This document shows, piece after piece, positions 52,201 to 60,195 of a stretch of DNA of 64,000 nt. Position numbers and translations under genes: made by a program. This stretch comes from Thalassobacillus sp. CUG 92003. Lineage in GTDB: Bacteria; Bacillota; Bacilli; Bacillales; Halobacillaceae. The stretch's first letter is position 1. Every line of letters starts with the position of its first letter. The notes under the pieces were generated by a model that saw only the letters and a list, made by a program, of their open reading frames with translations, made no database searches and was not told the DNA's origin. Location of the stretch: the NCBI RefSeq assembly GCF_013618635.1, contig NZ_JABLSJ010000016.1, positions 1 to 64,000 on the forward strand, read 5' to 3'.

Positions 52201-53805
52201 ATGGCTAACCCATTATTTAACCAAACATGGAAGCTGTCCCGGTTTATTTTACGCCGCGACCGCTTCAAACTACCGATTTGGCTGCTCTCCTTAACTGGCA
52301 TAACCATCTTGATCGCCGAATCTTTCACAGGGTTGTATCCGACCGATGAAAGCAGAGAATCCATCGCTCAAACCATGGTTAACCCCGCAATGACGGCGAT
52401 GGTCGGACCTGGATACGGGTTGGACAATTACACAATTGGCGCCATGATGGCCCATCAAATGCTATTGTTCACAGCCATCACAGTGGCAATCATGAGCATT
52501 TTGATTGTCGCTAATCACACCCGAGCTGATGAAGAAGACGGCAATTTAGAGATGATCCGTGCCCTCCCGACAGGTCGCTTATCGAATTTAAGTGCCACAA
52601 TCGTCGTCCTGTTGGGTGTAAATGTAGTATTAGCGATGGCCTCGGGACTTGGTCTCTATGCACTCGGGATTGAAAGCATGGATTTACAGGGTTCCTTGCT
52701 ATACGGGGCGGCCCTGGGAGCCACGGGCTTTTTCTTTACTAGTGTCACAGCCTTATTCGCGCAGCTCTCGGAAAGTTCTCGTGGCACGATTGGTTTGTCC
52801 TTCACCGTTCTCGGTGTTGCGTATTTTCTCCGGGCCATTGGTGATGTCAGTAACGAAGCCTTCTCCTGGGCATCGCCTCTCGGTTGGATATTAGGAACAG
52901 AAGTTTATGTCAACAATTACTGGTGGCCGATCGTGTTAACGTGTGGGGTCTCGGTGCTTTTCATCCTAATAGCGCTTTATTTAAGTTCCATTCGCGATTT
53001 AGGCGCTGGCTTTTTACCTTCAAAACCCGGTAAAAAGAACGCGTCACCCTTTTTACAAAGCCCGCTTGGACTTGCGCTGAGACTTCAGCGCACAGGATTA
53101 ATTTCGTGGGCAGTGGGCATGGTTTTTCTCGGAGTATCTTACGGGTCCGTGTTCGGTGATTTGGACTCGTTTTTTAACGATATGGAAGTAATGGAAGAGT
53201 TTCTGTCTCCCGTGGCTGGTGTCTCGATCACAGAACAATTTACGGCCAAGCTCATGTCCATCATATCCATGATTTGTACCATCCCGGCATTAATGGTCTT
53301 GTTCAAACTTAAAGGTGAAGAAAAAAAGAATCGGGTCGAGCATTTATTAGGCCGGGCGGTCTCGCGCACGCGTCTGTTGGGAAGCTATTTTGTGATATCG
53401 CTCATCACAGGCTTCGTGATGCTTTCCCTTGCTGCCCTGGGCCTTGGCTCAGTTGCCCTATCTGTTATGGATAGCAGCATGTCGCTCGGCACCTTCTATA
53501 GTTCAGCAATGGTTTACATGCCGGCCATGGCTGTGATGATCGGAATCGCCGCTTTGTTAGTCGGTTTTCTCCCGAACATCACCGGTTTCACCTGGCTGTA
53601 CCTGGGCTACTCCTTTTTTGTTGTGTATCTGGGCGGCATGTTCCAATTTGAGGAGTGGGTAGGGAACATGTCACCGTTCGCTCACGTTCCTCAACTTCCT
53701 GTCCAGGAGATGGAATGGGGCAGCACATCTGCGCTTATCGTCATCGCCGTGGCGTTAATCGTCGCCGGTTTTGCAGGCTATAACAAGCGCGATATTCAAG
53801 GATAA
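52201..53805 (+). CDS. ABC exporter permease, 12-helix antibiotic-export type
   Basis: 534 residues, 12 predicted membrane helices in two halves with a large loop. The architecture matches permeases found with TetR and ATPase genes for polyketide/tetronasin-type antibiotic export. The ATG follows the ATPase stop directly, with GGAGGTGC inside the previous gene. Efflux of a toxic hydrophobic compound is likely; the compound is unknown. Confidence 0.85.
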   Translation: MANPLFNQTWKLSRFILRRDRFKLPIWLLSLTGITILIAESFTGLYPTDESRESIAQTMVNPAMTAMVGPGYGLDNYTIGAMMAHQMLLFTAITVAIMSILIVANHTRADEEDGNLEMIRALPTGRLSNLSATIVVLLGVNVVLAMASGLGLYALGIESMDLQGSLLYGAALGATGFFFTSVTALFAQLSESSRGTIGLSFTVLGVAYFLRAIGDVSNEAFSWASPLGWILGTEVYVNNYWWPIVLTCGVSVLFILIALYLSSIRDLGAGFLPSKPGKKNASPFLQSPLGLALRLQRTGLISWAVGMVFLGVSYGSVFGDLDSFFNDMEVMEEFLSPVAGVSITEQFTAKLMSIISMICTIPALMVLFKLKGEEKKNRVEHLLGRAVSRTRLLGSYFVISLITGFVMLSLAALGLGSVALSVMDSSMSLGTFYSSAMVYMPAMAVMIGIAALLVGFLPNITGFTWLYLGYSFFVVYLGGMFQFEEWVGNMSPFAHVPQLPVQEMEWGSTSALIVIAVALIVAGFAGYNKRDIQG

Positions 53806-53832
53806 TAAAGAGGCACCCTGCTTCTTTCAACT

Positions 53833-53872
53833 GATCGGGTCTGCTCCTTTAACAGGAAACAGACCCGATTAG
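53833..53872. terminator. Terminator between convergent ABC operons
   Basis: ATCGGGTCTG (53834-53843) pairs with CAGACCCGAT (53860-53869) over a 16-nt loop. It lies between convergent genes and probably serves both. Confidence 0.75.
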
Positions 53873-53876
53873 TTAT

Positions 53877-54641
53877 TTAGAAATCCGTTTTATTCAGTTT
53901 CATCATCCCTCCTGCATTGGTAACGATGAGCCATGCCAACAAGATCGATCCGGCACTTACCATCTGACCATTGAATTGCCCCACACTCATGTCAGCGATG
54001 GTATGCAAGGACCTTTCTGGTAACGCCATTAACACGTTTCCTGTAACTTGCGTGGGGAACAGATCAACGAATGCTGGCAGAAACATGATACCGATTGCAA
54101 ATGTGACTCCCCCTGCCATTGATCGCAAGTAAAATGTGCCGGCTATACTTAATAGACTATAGAATAACGGCATAACAGCAGTCCCGAACAGCTTCAACAG
54201 TACCGCCTGGCCCCCTAGTGACAAGGCATGCATGTCATTTCCCAGGAGAATGAGCTGGTCCATTACCACGATGGATAGTGTTAAAGTGATACACAAAATG
54301 ATTGACACAGCGGTGATAAACAGGACTTTTGCAAGGTAAAACTTTTGCCGGAGCGGCATAATCGCCAAAGCGGTATGAATAGAACCCTGCGAAAAATCAG
54401 CAGAAATAAAACGCGCTGAAAACACAATCAACATGATGGCCGCTACATCCATGCCCAGCAATGAAATATCCAGGACTTCTAGCTCTCGTAGTTCTGTCAG
54501 CTCTTTTCCTTGAGTCACGCCAATGGTAAATACAAATGTTAAACCTAATACGACGCTTAATATAAAAGTCGTTATTAAATAATTCCGATAGCTCGCAAGG
54601 AAAACAATCTTTTTTAAATCAGCTTTGATGAGATTAACCAT
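53877..54641 (-). CDS. ABC-2 type permease
   Basis: 254 residues from ATG 54641, six membrane helices. The start is chosen because GAGGGAG lies 9 nt upstream. ABC2_membrane-type, as in bacitracin or lantibiotic exporters (BcrB-like). It overlaps the ATPase gene by 8 bases. Substrate unknown. Confidence 0.82.
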   Translation of the reverse strand: MVNLIKADLKKIVFLASYRNYLITTFILSVVLGLTFVFTIGVTQGKELTELRELEVLDISLLGMDVAAIMLIVFSARFISADFSQGSIHTALAIMPLRQKFYLAKVLFITAVSIILCITLTLSIVVMDQLILLGNDMHALSLGGQAVLLKLFGTAVMPLFYSLLSIAGTFYLRSMAGGVTFAIGIMFLPAFVDLFPTQVTGNVLMALPERSLHTIADMSVGQFNGQMVSAGSILLAWLIVTNAGGMMKLNKTDF

Positions 54642-55560
54642 TTTCATCAACTCCCTCTAGGTCCGAAGCTTTATAATCAACCTTTCCTTCTGTAATTTCT
54701 GTAAATAAATGTTCTAATGTTGGTTGAACGTTTTTGAGTTGATGGAGAGCAATGCGATGCTCATGTGCTAACCGCCCTATTTCTTTTGCATTTAAGTGTC
54801 GGACCTCTAACCCCTCATTCAGTTGAATCACATCCGCATGATGTTCCTTTAAAACCTGTGCGATCTCAGCCAGATCATCTGCTTCAACATAGACATAAGA
54901 ACTTAAACTTTTTTGGTTCATTTCCTCAACCGTCATATCAGCTAGCAGCTTCCCTTGGGCTATGATAATGATACGGTCGGCCACAGCTTCGATTTCACTC
55001 ATCAAGTGACTCGATACGATGACCGTTTTCCCTTCCTCAGCAAGCTGCTTAAGTAAAGTCCTCAGCCATTTTATCCCGTCTACATCCAGCCCATTAAATG
55101 GTTCATCAAATATGATTGTATCGGGGTCACTGAGCAAAGCGGAAGCTACACCTAACCGCTGTTTCATACCTAATGAGAAGGACTTGATTTTATGGTTTTG
55201 CACTTTTGCTAACCCTGCTTTGTTTAACAATTTCTCAACTCTGCCTTTTTCAAGATTCGCAGCTGTAGAAATTAAGTTAAGATGTTGCCGTGCTGTTAGG
55301 TTCACATCCATAGCAGCGGGGTCAATTAAGGCCCCAATTTTCTGTATGGGACGTGTGAAAGAAGCGTATGTTTCGCCATCAAACGAAACGTCTCCAAACG
55401 TCGGGCGTACGAGTGAAATCATCATTTTCATTGTCGTAGATTTACCGGACCCATTAGGGCCTAAGAATCCAGTCACCACCCCCGGTTTAAATGTTACATC
55501 CAAGTGATCAACGACTGTCTTCCCGTCATATTTTTTCGTCAAATTGTTCAGTTGTATCAT
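54634..55560 (-). CDS. ABC transporter ATP-binding protein (BcrA-like)
   Basis: 308 residues. Walker A GPNGSGKST (about 34-42), signature FSLGMKQRLG (about 128-137), Walker B DTIIFDEPFNGLD (about 147-159), SSHLMSE. SLGMKQR in place of LSGGQ is typical of BcrA-like export ATPases. Start ATG overlaps the stop of the MerR gene (ATGA), so translation is coupled. Confidence 0.92.
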   Translation of the reverse strand: MIQLNNLTKKYDGKTVVDHLDVTFKPGVVTGFLGPNGSGKSTTMKMMISLVRPTFGDVSFDGETYASFTRPIQKIGALIDPAAMDVNLTARQHLNLISTAANLEKGRVEKLLNKAGLAKVQNHKIKSFSLGMKQRLGVASALLSDPDTIIFDEPFNGLDVDGIKWLRTLLKQLAEEGKTVIVSSHLMSEIEAVADRIIIIAQGKLLADMTVEEMNQKSLSSYVYVEADDLAEIAQVLKEHHADVIQLNEGLEVRHLNAKEIGRLAHEHRIALHQLKNVQPTLEHLFTEITEGKVDYKASDLEGVDENG

Positions 55561-56324
55561 TGCTGATCACCTGTTTTTTCACAATAATAGTGATGTGCCC
55601 CTTCAATAAAATCGTTACAAAAATGGAATAGAAATAGATCCTCTTCAGGCCATTGGTGGCGTTGTTCAAGACCGCTGGTATAGGCTTCAATCATTTCGGG
55701 ATCATGGTCAGTCGCTCTTCCGATAAATTCATGCCACTTTTTTCCGAACTGGTAACCCGTATCACTTTTATAATGCAGGGCATTTATCTTATGATAAGCG
55801 GCCTCTAAAACAAGCTTTTTCCAAAGCCAATACACTTCAATAATCTCTTTTTCGTTCACGTTCTTTTCTTTAAAGAGGTCCGAGGTTTTTTGATCAAAGG
55901 ACACGTTGGAATAATCAAAAATCGTCTCTTTATTCAGTTTTAGCGCAATTTTTATGACCTCTCCCAGATCAAAATTTGAGCTCTCCGAATCCATTGTGGC
56001 GACTATAGCTTCAATAATCGCAATATTCATTTTGATTTCCATCTCTTTTTGAAAAAGGATATTGGATTGGGTCTTTAATGCATTTTTTATAGCGCTTTTA
56101 TTATTTGAATTGACCAGATGGTTTTTTATCTCTTTTAAAGGAAGCCCCAATTTTTTATAAAAAAGAATTTGCTGCAGGGTTAACAAATCATGTTGGGTAT
56201 AGTACCTTAGATTATTTTCGCGCTTGGCCACGAGTAAACCGATTTTATCGTAATATTGAATGGTTCTTATGGTCGATCCTGATAATTCAGCGAGCTCACC
56301 CACGGTATAGAGTTTTTCAGACAT
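55557..56324 (-). CDS. MerR-family regulator of the ABC exporter
   Basis: 255 residues. MerR HTH and wing at 1-75 (YTVGELAELSGSTIRTIQYYDKIGLL, LRYYTQHDL), linker helix to about 120, then a helical effector domain that resembles TipAS-type drug-binding regions (RHQWPEEDLFLF). It likely senses the compound exported by the two downstream genes and activates the promoter at 56343-56373. GAGGTGAGG precedes the ATG. Confidence 0.88.
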   Translation of the reverse strand: MSEKLYTVGELAELSGSTIRTIQYYDKIGLLVAKRENNLRYYTQHDLLTLQQILFYKKLGLPLKEIKNHLVNSNNKSAIKNALKTQSNILFQKEMEIKMNIAIIEAIVATMDSESSNFDLGEVIKIALKLNKETIFDYSNVSFDQKTSDLFKEKNVNEKEIIEVYWLWKKLVLEAAYHKINALHYKSDTGYQFGKKWHEFIGRATDHDPEMIEAYTSGLEQRHQWPEEDLFLFHFCNDFIEGAHHYYCEKTGDQQ

Positions 56325-56342
56325 ATCCTCACCTCTTACATC

Positions 56343-56373
56343 ATTAAACCACGTTACGTAACGTCATCTGCAA
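56343..56373 (-). promoter_or_regulatory. MerR-type promoter with 19-bp spacer and palindrome
   Basis: On the minus strand TTGCAG (56373-56368), 19-bp spacer, TTTAAT (56348-56343). The spacer contains a perfect 14-bp palindrome ACGTTACGTAACGT (56351-56364). Over-long spacers with a central palindrome are the hallmark of MerR-activated promoters, which the regulator untwists. Confidence 0.85.
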
Positions 56374-56550
56374 GCTTTTTCTATCATTAAAAAGCCCTGA
56401 TATCTGCTTCAATTAAAACGTTGAAGGGGATAACAAGGCTTAGAATAACCATCAATTCCGTTTTATTATGTGTAAAAAGAAAGCGGATACTCAGTATTGA
56501 TTCATGAGCTATTAAAAAGGTGAATGTTCAAATCACGAGCAAACCAAGCC

Positions 56551-57048
56551 TCAGAAGAGCTGGTTTAAATCAGAGGGTGTCAGAAGGTCAGTGTCAATCG
56601 GTTCATAGCCGAGCTGGCGTGCCATGGAAACAATCTGGCCTTTGTGGTGAAATTCATGGGTGATGGTGTGGGTCATGAGCCATAAGACAGAGAGCGACTC
56701 TTCAGCTTCCTGCCAGGAAACGGTGCCGCTAATTTCAGTTTGATACGCTCCGTCATATGCTGCGAAGAAACGATCCACTAACGCATCAACCTCGGTAAAC
56801 AACGCTCTCATCTCTTTAACATGAACGATATGGCTTGAATCACGCGGCAGACTGGCATCCTTCAAGCCGAATCTCCCGAGCCAAGACTGGTAGCACTCAG
56901 CAACATGGCCGTGCAAGTTGCGAATCGAGCCCCAGCCGAATCCGGCGATTTCTTTCGTATAATCCTGCTCGTCAATTCCTTCGCAAAACCGAAACAATTG
57001 TTCTCTCGTGTATTTGACTAAATCATATTGCGCTTTCAGTACATCCAT
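56551..57048 (-). CDS. DinB-family protein (2)
   Basis: 165 residues. Four-helix DinB bundle with His ligands in HGHVAECY (about 46-49), and THEFHHKGQIVSMARQLGY (about 129-147). It is distinct in sequence from the DinB at 24338. TGGAGGTG precedes the ATG. Function unknown; possibly a metal-dependent thiol-S-transferase. Confidence 0.86.
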   Translation of the reverse strand: MDVLKAQYDLVKYTREQLFRFCEGIDEQDYTKEIAGFGWGSIRNLHGHVAECYQSWLGRFGLKDASLPRDSSHIVHVKEMRALFTEVDALVDRFFAAYDGAYQTEISGTVSWQEAEESLSVLWLMTHTITHEFHHKGQIVSMARQLGYEPIDTDLLTPSDLNQLF

Positions 57049-57063
57049 TTATTCACCTCCAGA

Positions 57064-57672
57064 TTAGGCCGTGTATACCTCATGAGTGGGCAGTTCCAAC
57101 AGTGTGAGTTTCCCCCCGTAAACGGCGCCTGTATCGATATCGATTTGATCCTCGTAGTAAGAAATGTCGCGGACGGGCGTGTGCCCGTGAATGACGGTCT
57201 TGCCTAGCCCGATCTTATCGGAATGACGCGTCCACAGCATTGTGGCCTCCTCTTGTTCGGCTAACGGTTTATTTGGCAGTAAGCCGGCATGAACGAAAAT
57301 ATACTCGTCTGTCTCATAATACAGGAGCAGGTTATGTTCCAGCCATTCCTGATGCTCCTTCAGCTCTTCATAATTCCCTTCGTATGATTTAAGGGTGCTG
57401 GCAGCTCCATTGATTTCCCAAAGCTCCATAGCCTGTTCATCATACTTGGAACGGATGAACAAATCATCATGGTTGCCTTTAATGGCGATCGCTCCGTCTT
57501 CTTCGACTAACTGCTTGACTTTGGCAACCACTTCTCGAGATTGTGGCCCCCTGTCCACATAATCCCCCAGCAGAATGAGTTGATCCTCATCCGGCCTATA
57601 AGCGGCTTTATCGAGCACAGCTTCTAATTTGTGAATTTCTCCATGGATATCGGAAATAACAAGATAACGCAC
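57064..57672 (-). CDS. Metallophosphoesterase, Ser/Thr phosphatase-like
   Basis: 202 residues. All calcineurin-like motifs are seen: SDIHGE (about 7), GDYVDRG (about 36-42), GNHDDL (about 66), and HGHTPV. It resembles the PrpE/PP2A-like small phosphatases that act on phosphoproteins or diadenosine polyphosphates. The start is GTG with GAGGAGG upstream. It lies just downstream of the cytidine deaminase-like gene on the same strand. Confidence 0.9.
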   Translation of the reverse strand: MRYLVISDIHGEIHKLEAVLDKAAYRPDEDQLILLGDYVDRGPQSREVVAKVKQLVEEDGAIAIKGNHDDLFIRSKYDEQAMELWEINGAASTLKSYEGNYEELKEHQEWLEHNLLLYYETDEYIFVHAGLLPNKPLAEQEEATMLWTRHSDKIGLGKTVIHGHTPVRDISYYEDQIDIDTGAVYGGKLTLLELPTHEVYTA

Positions 57673-57770
57673 TGATGAAACCTCCTCTCAAATGTGTCAG
57701 TTTATTTCGTATTGAACGGCTCTGCCATTATAACAGGCGTTGCCACATCTCTATCAACTGTAATGGCCCC

Positions 57771-58202
57771 TTAATCCAGGTCGCTTGTATACTTTTCCGG
57801 GAGCAACTCGAGTACGTTACACTTCACTAATGCGTCGTTGTGGAGAAGGATGACGTCGGTATCCTTGCCATAGTCACTGATCAGTTCCCGGCACATGCCA
57901 CAAGGAGCGACTACCCAGCAGTGGTCGATATCTTCGTGGGGGTGAGGATGAGCGACAGCTACAATCGTTTCAAAATCATGATCGCCTTCTGATATCGATT
58001 TTCCAAGTGCCATCGCCTCGCTGCATACCGTAATCCTCCCGACATTTGCCTCGACGTGCACAGCAGCATACACGTTGCCTGTCTTCGTTCTTACGGCGGC
58101 CCCGATGTGATGACGGCCATACGAGTAATTCTGTTCAATGATTGCTTCTGCTTGTTTAATTAATTCCGTATCTTTTTCATCTAACGGTTTTGTTTTTAAC
58201 AT
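57771..58202 (-). CDS. Cytidine/blasticidin deaminase-like protein
   Basis: 143 residues from ATG 58202 (AAAGAGGTGG upstream; GTG 58211 lies inside that site). The zinc-deaminase motifs are CSEAMALG (Cys ligand and catalytic Glu, about 67-70) and PCGMCREL (two Cys ligands, about 103-106). The C-terminal ELLPEKY is closer to blasticidin S deaminase than to housekeeping Cdd. Function could be nucleoside salvage or detoxification of a nucleoside analogue. Confidence 0.85.
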   Translation of the reverse strand: MLKTKPLDEKDTELIKQAEAIIEQNYSYGRHHIGAAVRTKTGNVYAAVHVEANVGRITVCSEAMALGKSISEGDHDFETIVAVAHPHPHEDIDHCWVVAPCGMCRELISDYGKDTDVILLHNDALVKCNVLELLPEKYTSDLD

Positions 58203-58307
58203 CCATTCCACCTCTTTCAGCTGCCATCCTTGTCTATATTCTCTTTCATTGTCACTCTCAAGCTACCCCCAGCTATTAAACAAACGTTTGAACAAGTTCC
58301 TCTCCTG

Positions 58308-60004
58308 TCATGCGTGCTCTATCTCTTCTATTTCGTCTTGTATGAACGCTATCAATTCTTTGATCATCGCGGGAGAGAAATCAAATTTGATGCCGGCTGC
58401 TTTGTATACTTCTTGCAATGACTGTTTATTCCCTAATGACAATGCACGTTTGTAATTCTTTAAGGCGGCTTCTGGGTCTTGCTTATACTGCTTATACATT
58501 TGCAATGCCCCAAGTTGGGCGATGACATATTCAATGTAATAGAATGGCACTTCAAATATATGAAGGATAAACAACCATTCCGCTTTTCTCGCTTCTTCAT
58601 AACCGTCCCAGTTCACGACGCCAGGGTCGAGTCGTTCGCATATTTCTAAATATTTCTCCATGCGCTCTTCTTGGGTGTGGCCTGGGTTTTCATACATCCA
58701 ATGCTGAAACTGGTCCACCTTGATCCCCTCAGGAAGAAAGCTGATGATATCTTTCAGAAGGTCTCGTTTCGCACGTTTTATATCCTCCTGATCAGGATAG
58801 ATATGATGCCAGTAATCCATCGTGAGCAGTTCCATCGTCATACTGGCCAGTTCTGACGACTCCATTGGCGTTTCCCTGTAATAGGAAAGCTCAATACCGC
58901 TTTTATAATCATTATGAATGCAGTGCCCCATTTCATGGAGCAGCGTGAGCATATCATCATGCGTATGGGACGCATTCATAAATATGAAAGAGAGCTCTGA
59001 CACTGGCAGCGGTGTACAAAACCCCCCAGGCGACTTGTTTTTTCTGCTTTCTAAATCAAGCATCCTGCGTTCATTCAACTGTAAGACTAATTCAGCAAAT
59101 CGGGGGTCAAGCTCACCTAACACGGATGACGCCTTTTCCACCAATTCTTCGATGCTGTCAAACGGCTTCAACGGCCGTTTATCCGCCGGTACGGCCTTCG
59201 TATCAAATGGCCGCAGTTCAGCCAGCCCCAATTCGGCTTGCTTCTGTTCGTCGATACGTTTAGCTGCAGGCAGGACGTGAAGGCGTATCGATTCGGCGAG
59301 CTGTTTACATCATCGGGAGTGTAGTCAAATCGCTCGTATTTTTTGAACATGTAATCACGGTAATTAGGTAATTGACTATTTCGCGCTTTCTTTTCTCTTA
59401 CGGATAAGAGCTGATCCATGATGTCTTGCAGGTCAGCCTGCACGTTCAACAGAGCATCGAAGATCAATGTAAAAGCTTGCTTTCGAATTGCTTGGTCAGG
59501 ATCCTCTAAATACGGAAACAGCTGGATAATCGTTTTTTCTTCCCCGTCCCAATCTGCAGTAAGATTACCGGTGATCTCAAAATAACGCGTCGCCAATTTA
59601 TCCTCTTCAACTTCAAGGGCGACGTTGGCTTCATTATACAGCTCTAACGCATTTTGTTTGCTTGCCAGAAACCGTCCGTACTCCGCTTCGTCAAGTTCAT
59701 CCTTTAGTGGAGAACGGAAAATCTTTTCGTCAAGTTGGGATTGATACCGTTTCACGAGCGGCTCAATCTTTTCCTGATCATATTCAAAGATACGTTTAGC
59801 CGCTTCATCTTGATTAAAAGCCTGGAAATCTATGTAGTGCCCTGTAGTCGCTTCTTCAATCGCATCATAGAATTGCGAAACTTCTTTCAACCAGGAAACG
59901 AAAGCTTCTGGCGAAGAGGGTTCCTGCGCTAATAAATAGTGAAACTGGTCCTCTACTGTTGCCACATTACTGAAATCGTACGTTTCTTTATAGACTTAAC
60001 CCAC
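58308..60004 (-). pseudogene. M3-family oligoendopeptidase, broken twice
   Basis: The 5' part (59168-59965) and 3' part (58308-59231) together encode a full M3 metallopeptidase of about 560 residues. The zinc site LLHEMGHCIHN is in the 3' part. Break 1: near 59303, GATGATGTAAACAG changes frame; restoring one A gives D-D-V-K-Q-L-A-E-S-I-R-L and joins both parts. Break 2: the natural start is GTG 60004 (AAAGGAG upstream), and its third codon is TAA (59996-59998) ahead of VYKETYDFSN. Two independent lesions make a true pseudogene likely. It is probably not translated beyond codon 2. Confidence 0.85.
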
Positions 60005-60131
60005 TGAGAAATCTCCTTTTTAGTTGAACTGGTATTACATATCTAAAAATGGTGTTGATTATCAATTCGATAAACCGGCTAAAATTCCCTTCTATATTAG
60101 GTATTCATTGCCTATACAATTATCATTCACT

Positions 60132-60161
60132 TGAATAATACTATTAGAAATGTTCATGCCT
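60132..60161 (+). promoter_or_regulatory. Possible forespore-type (sigma F/G) promoter
   Basis: TGAATA (60132-60137), 17-bp spacer, CATGCCT (60155-60161). The -35 fits sigma F/G consensus well, the -10 only partly. It would suit a spore-surface role of the next gene, but the match is weak. Confidence 0.25.
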
Positions 60162-60195
60162 TCCTGCGTACTCAAAAAAGAGAAAGGAGGATATC

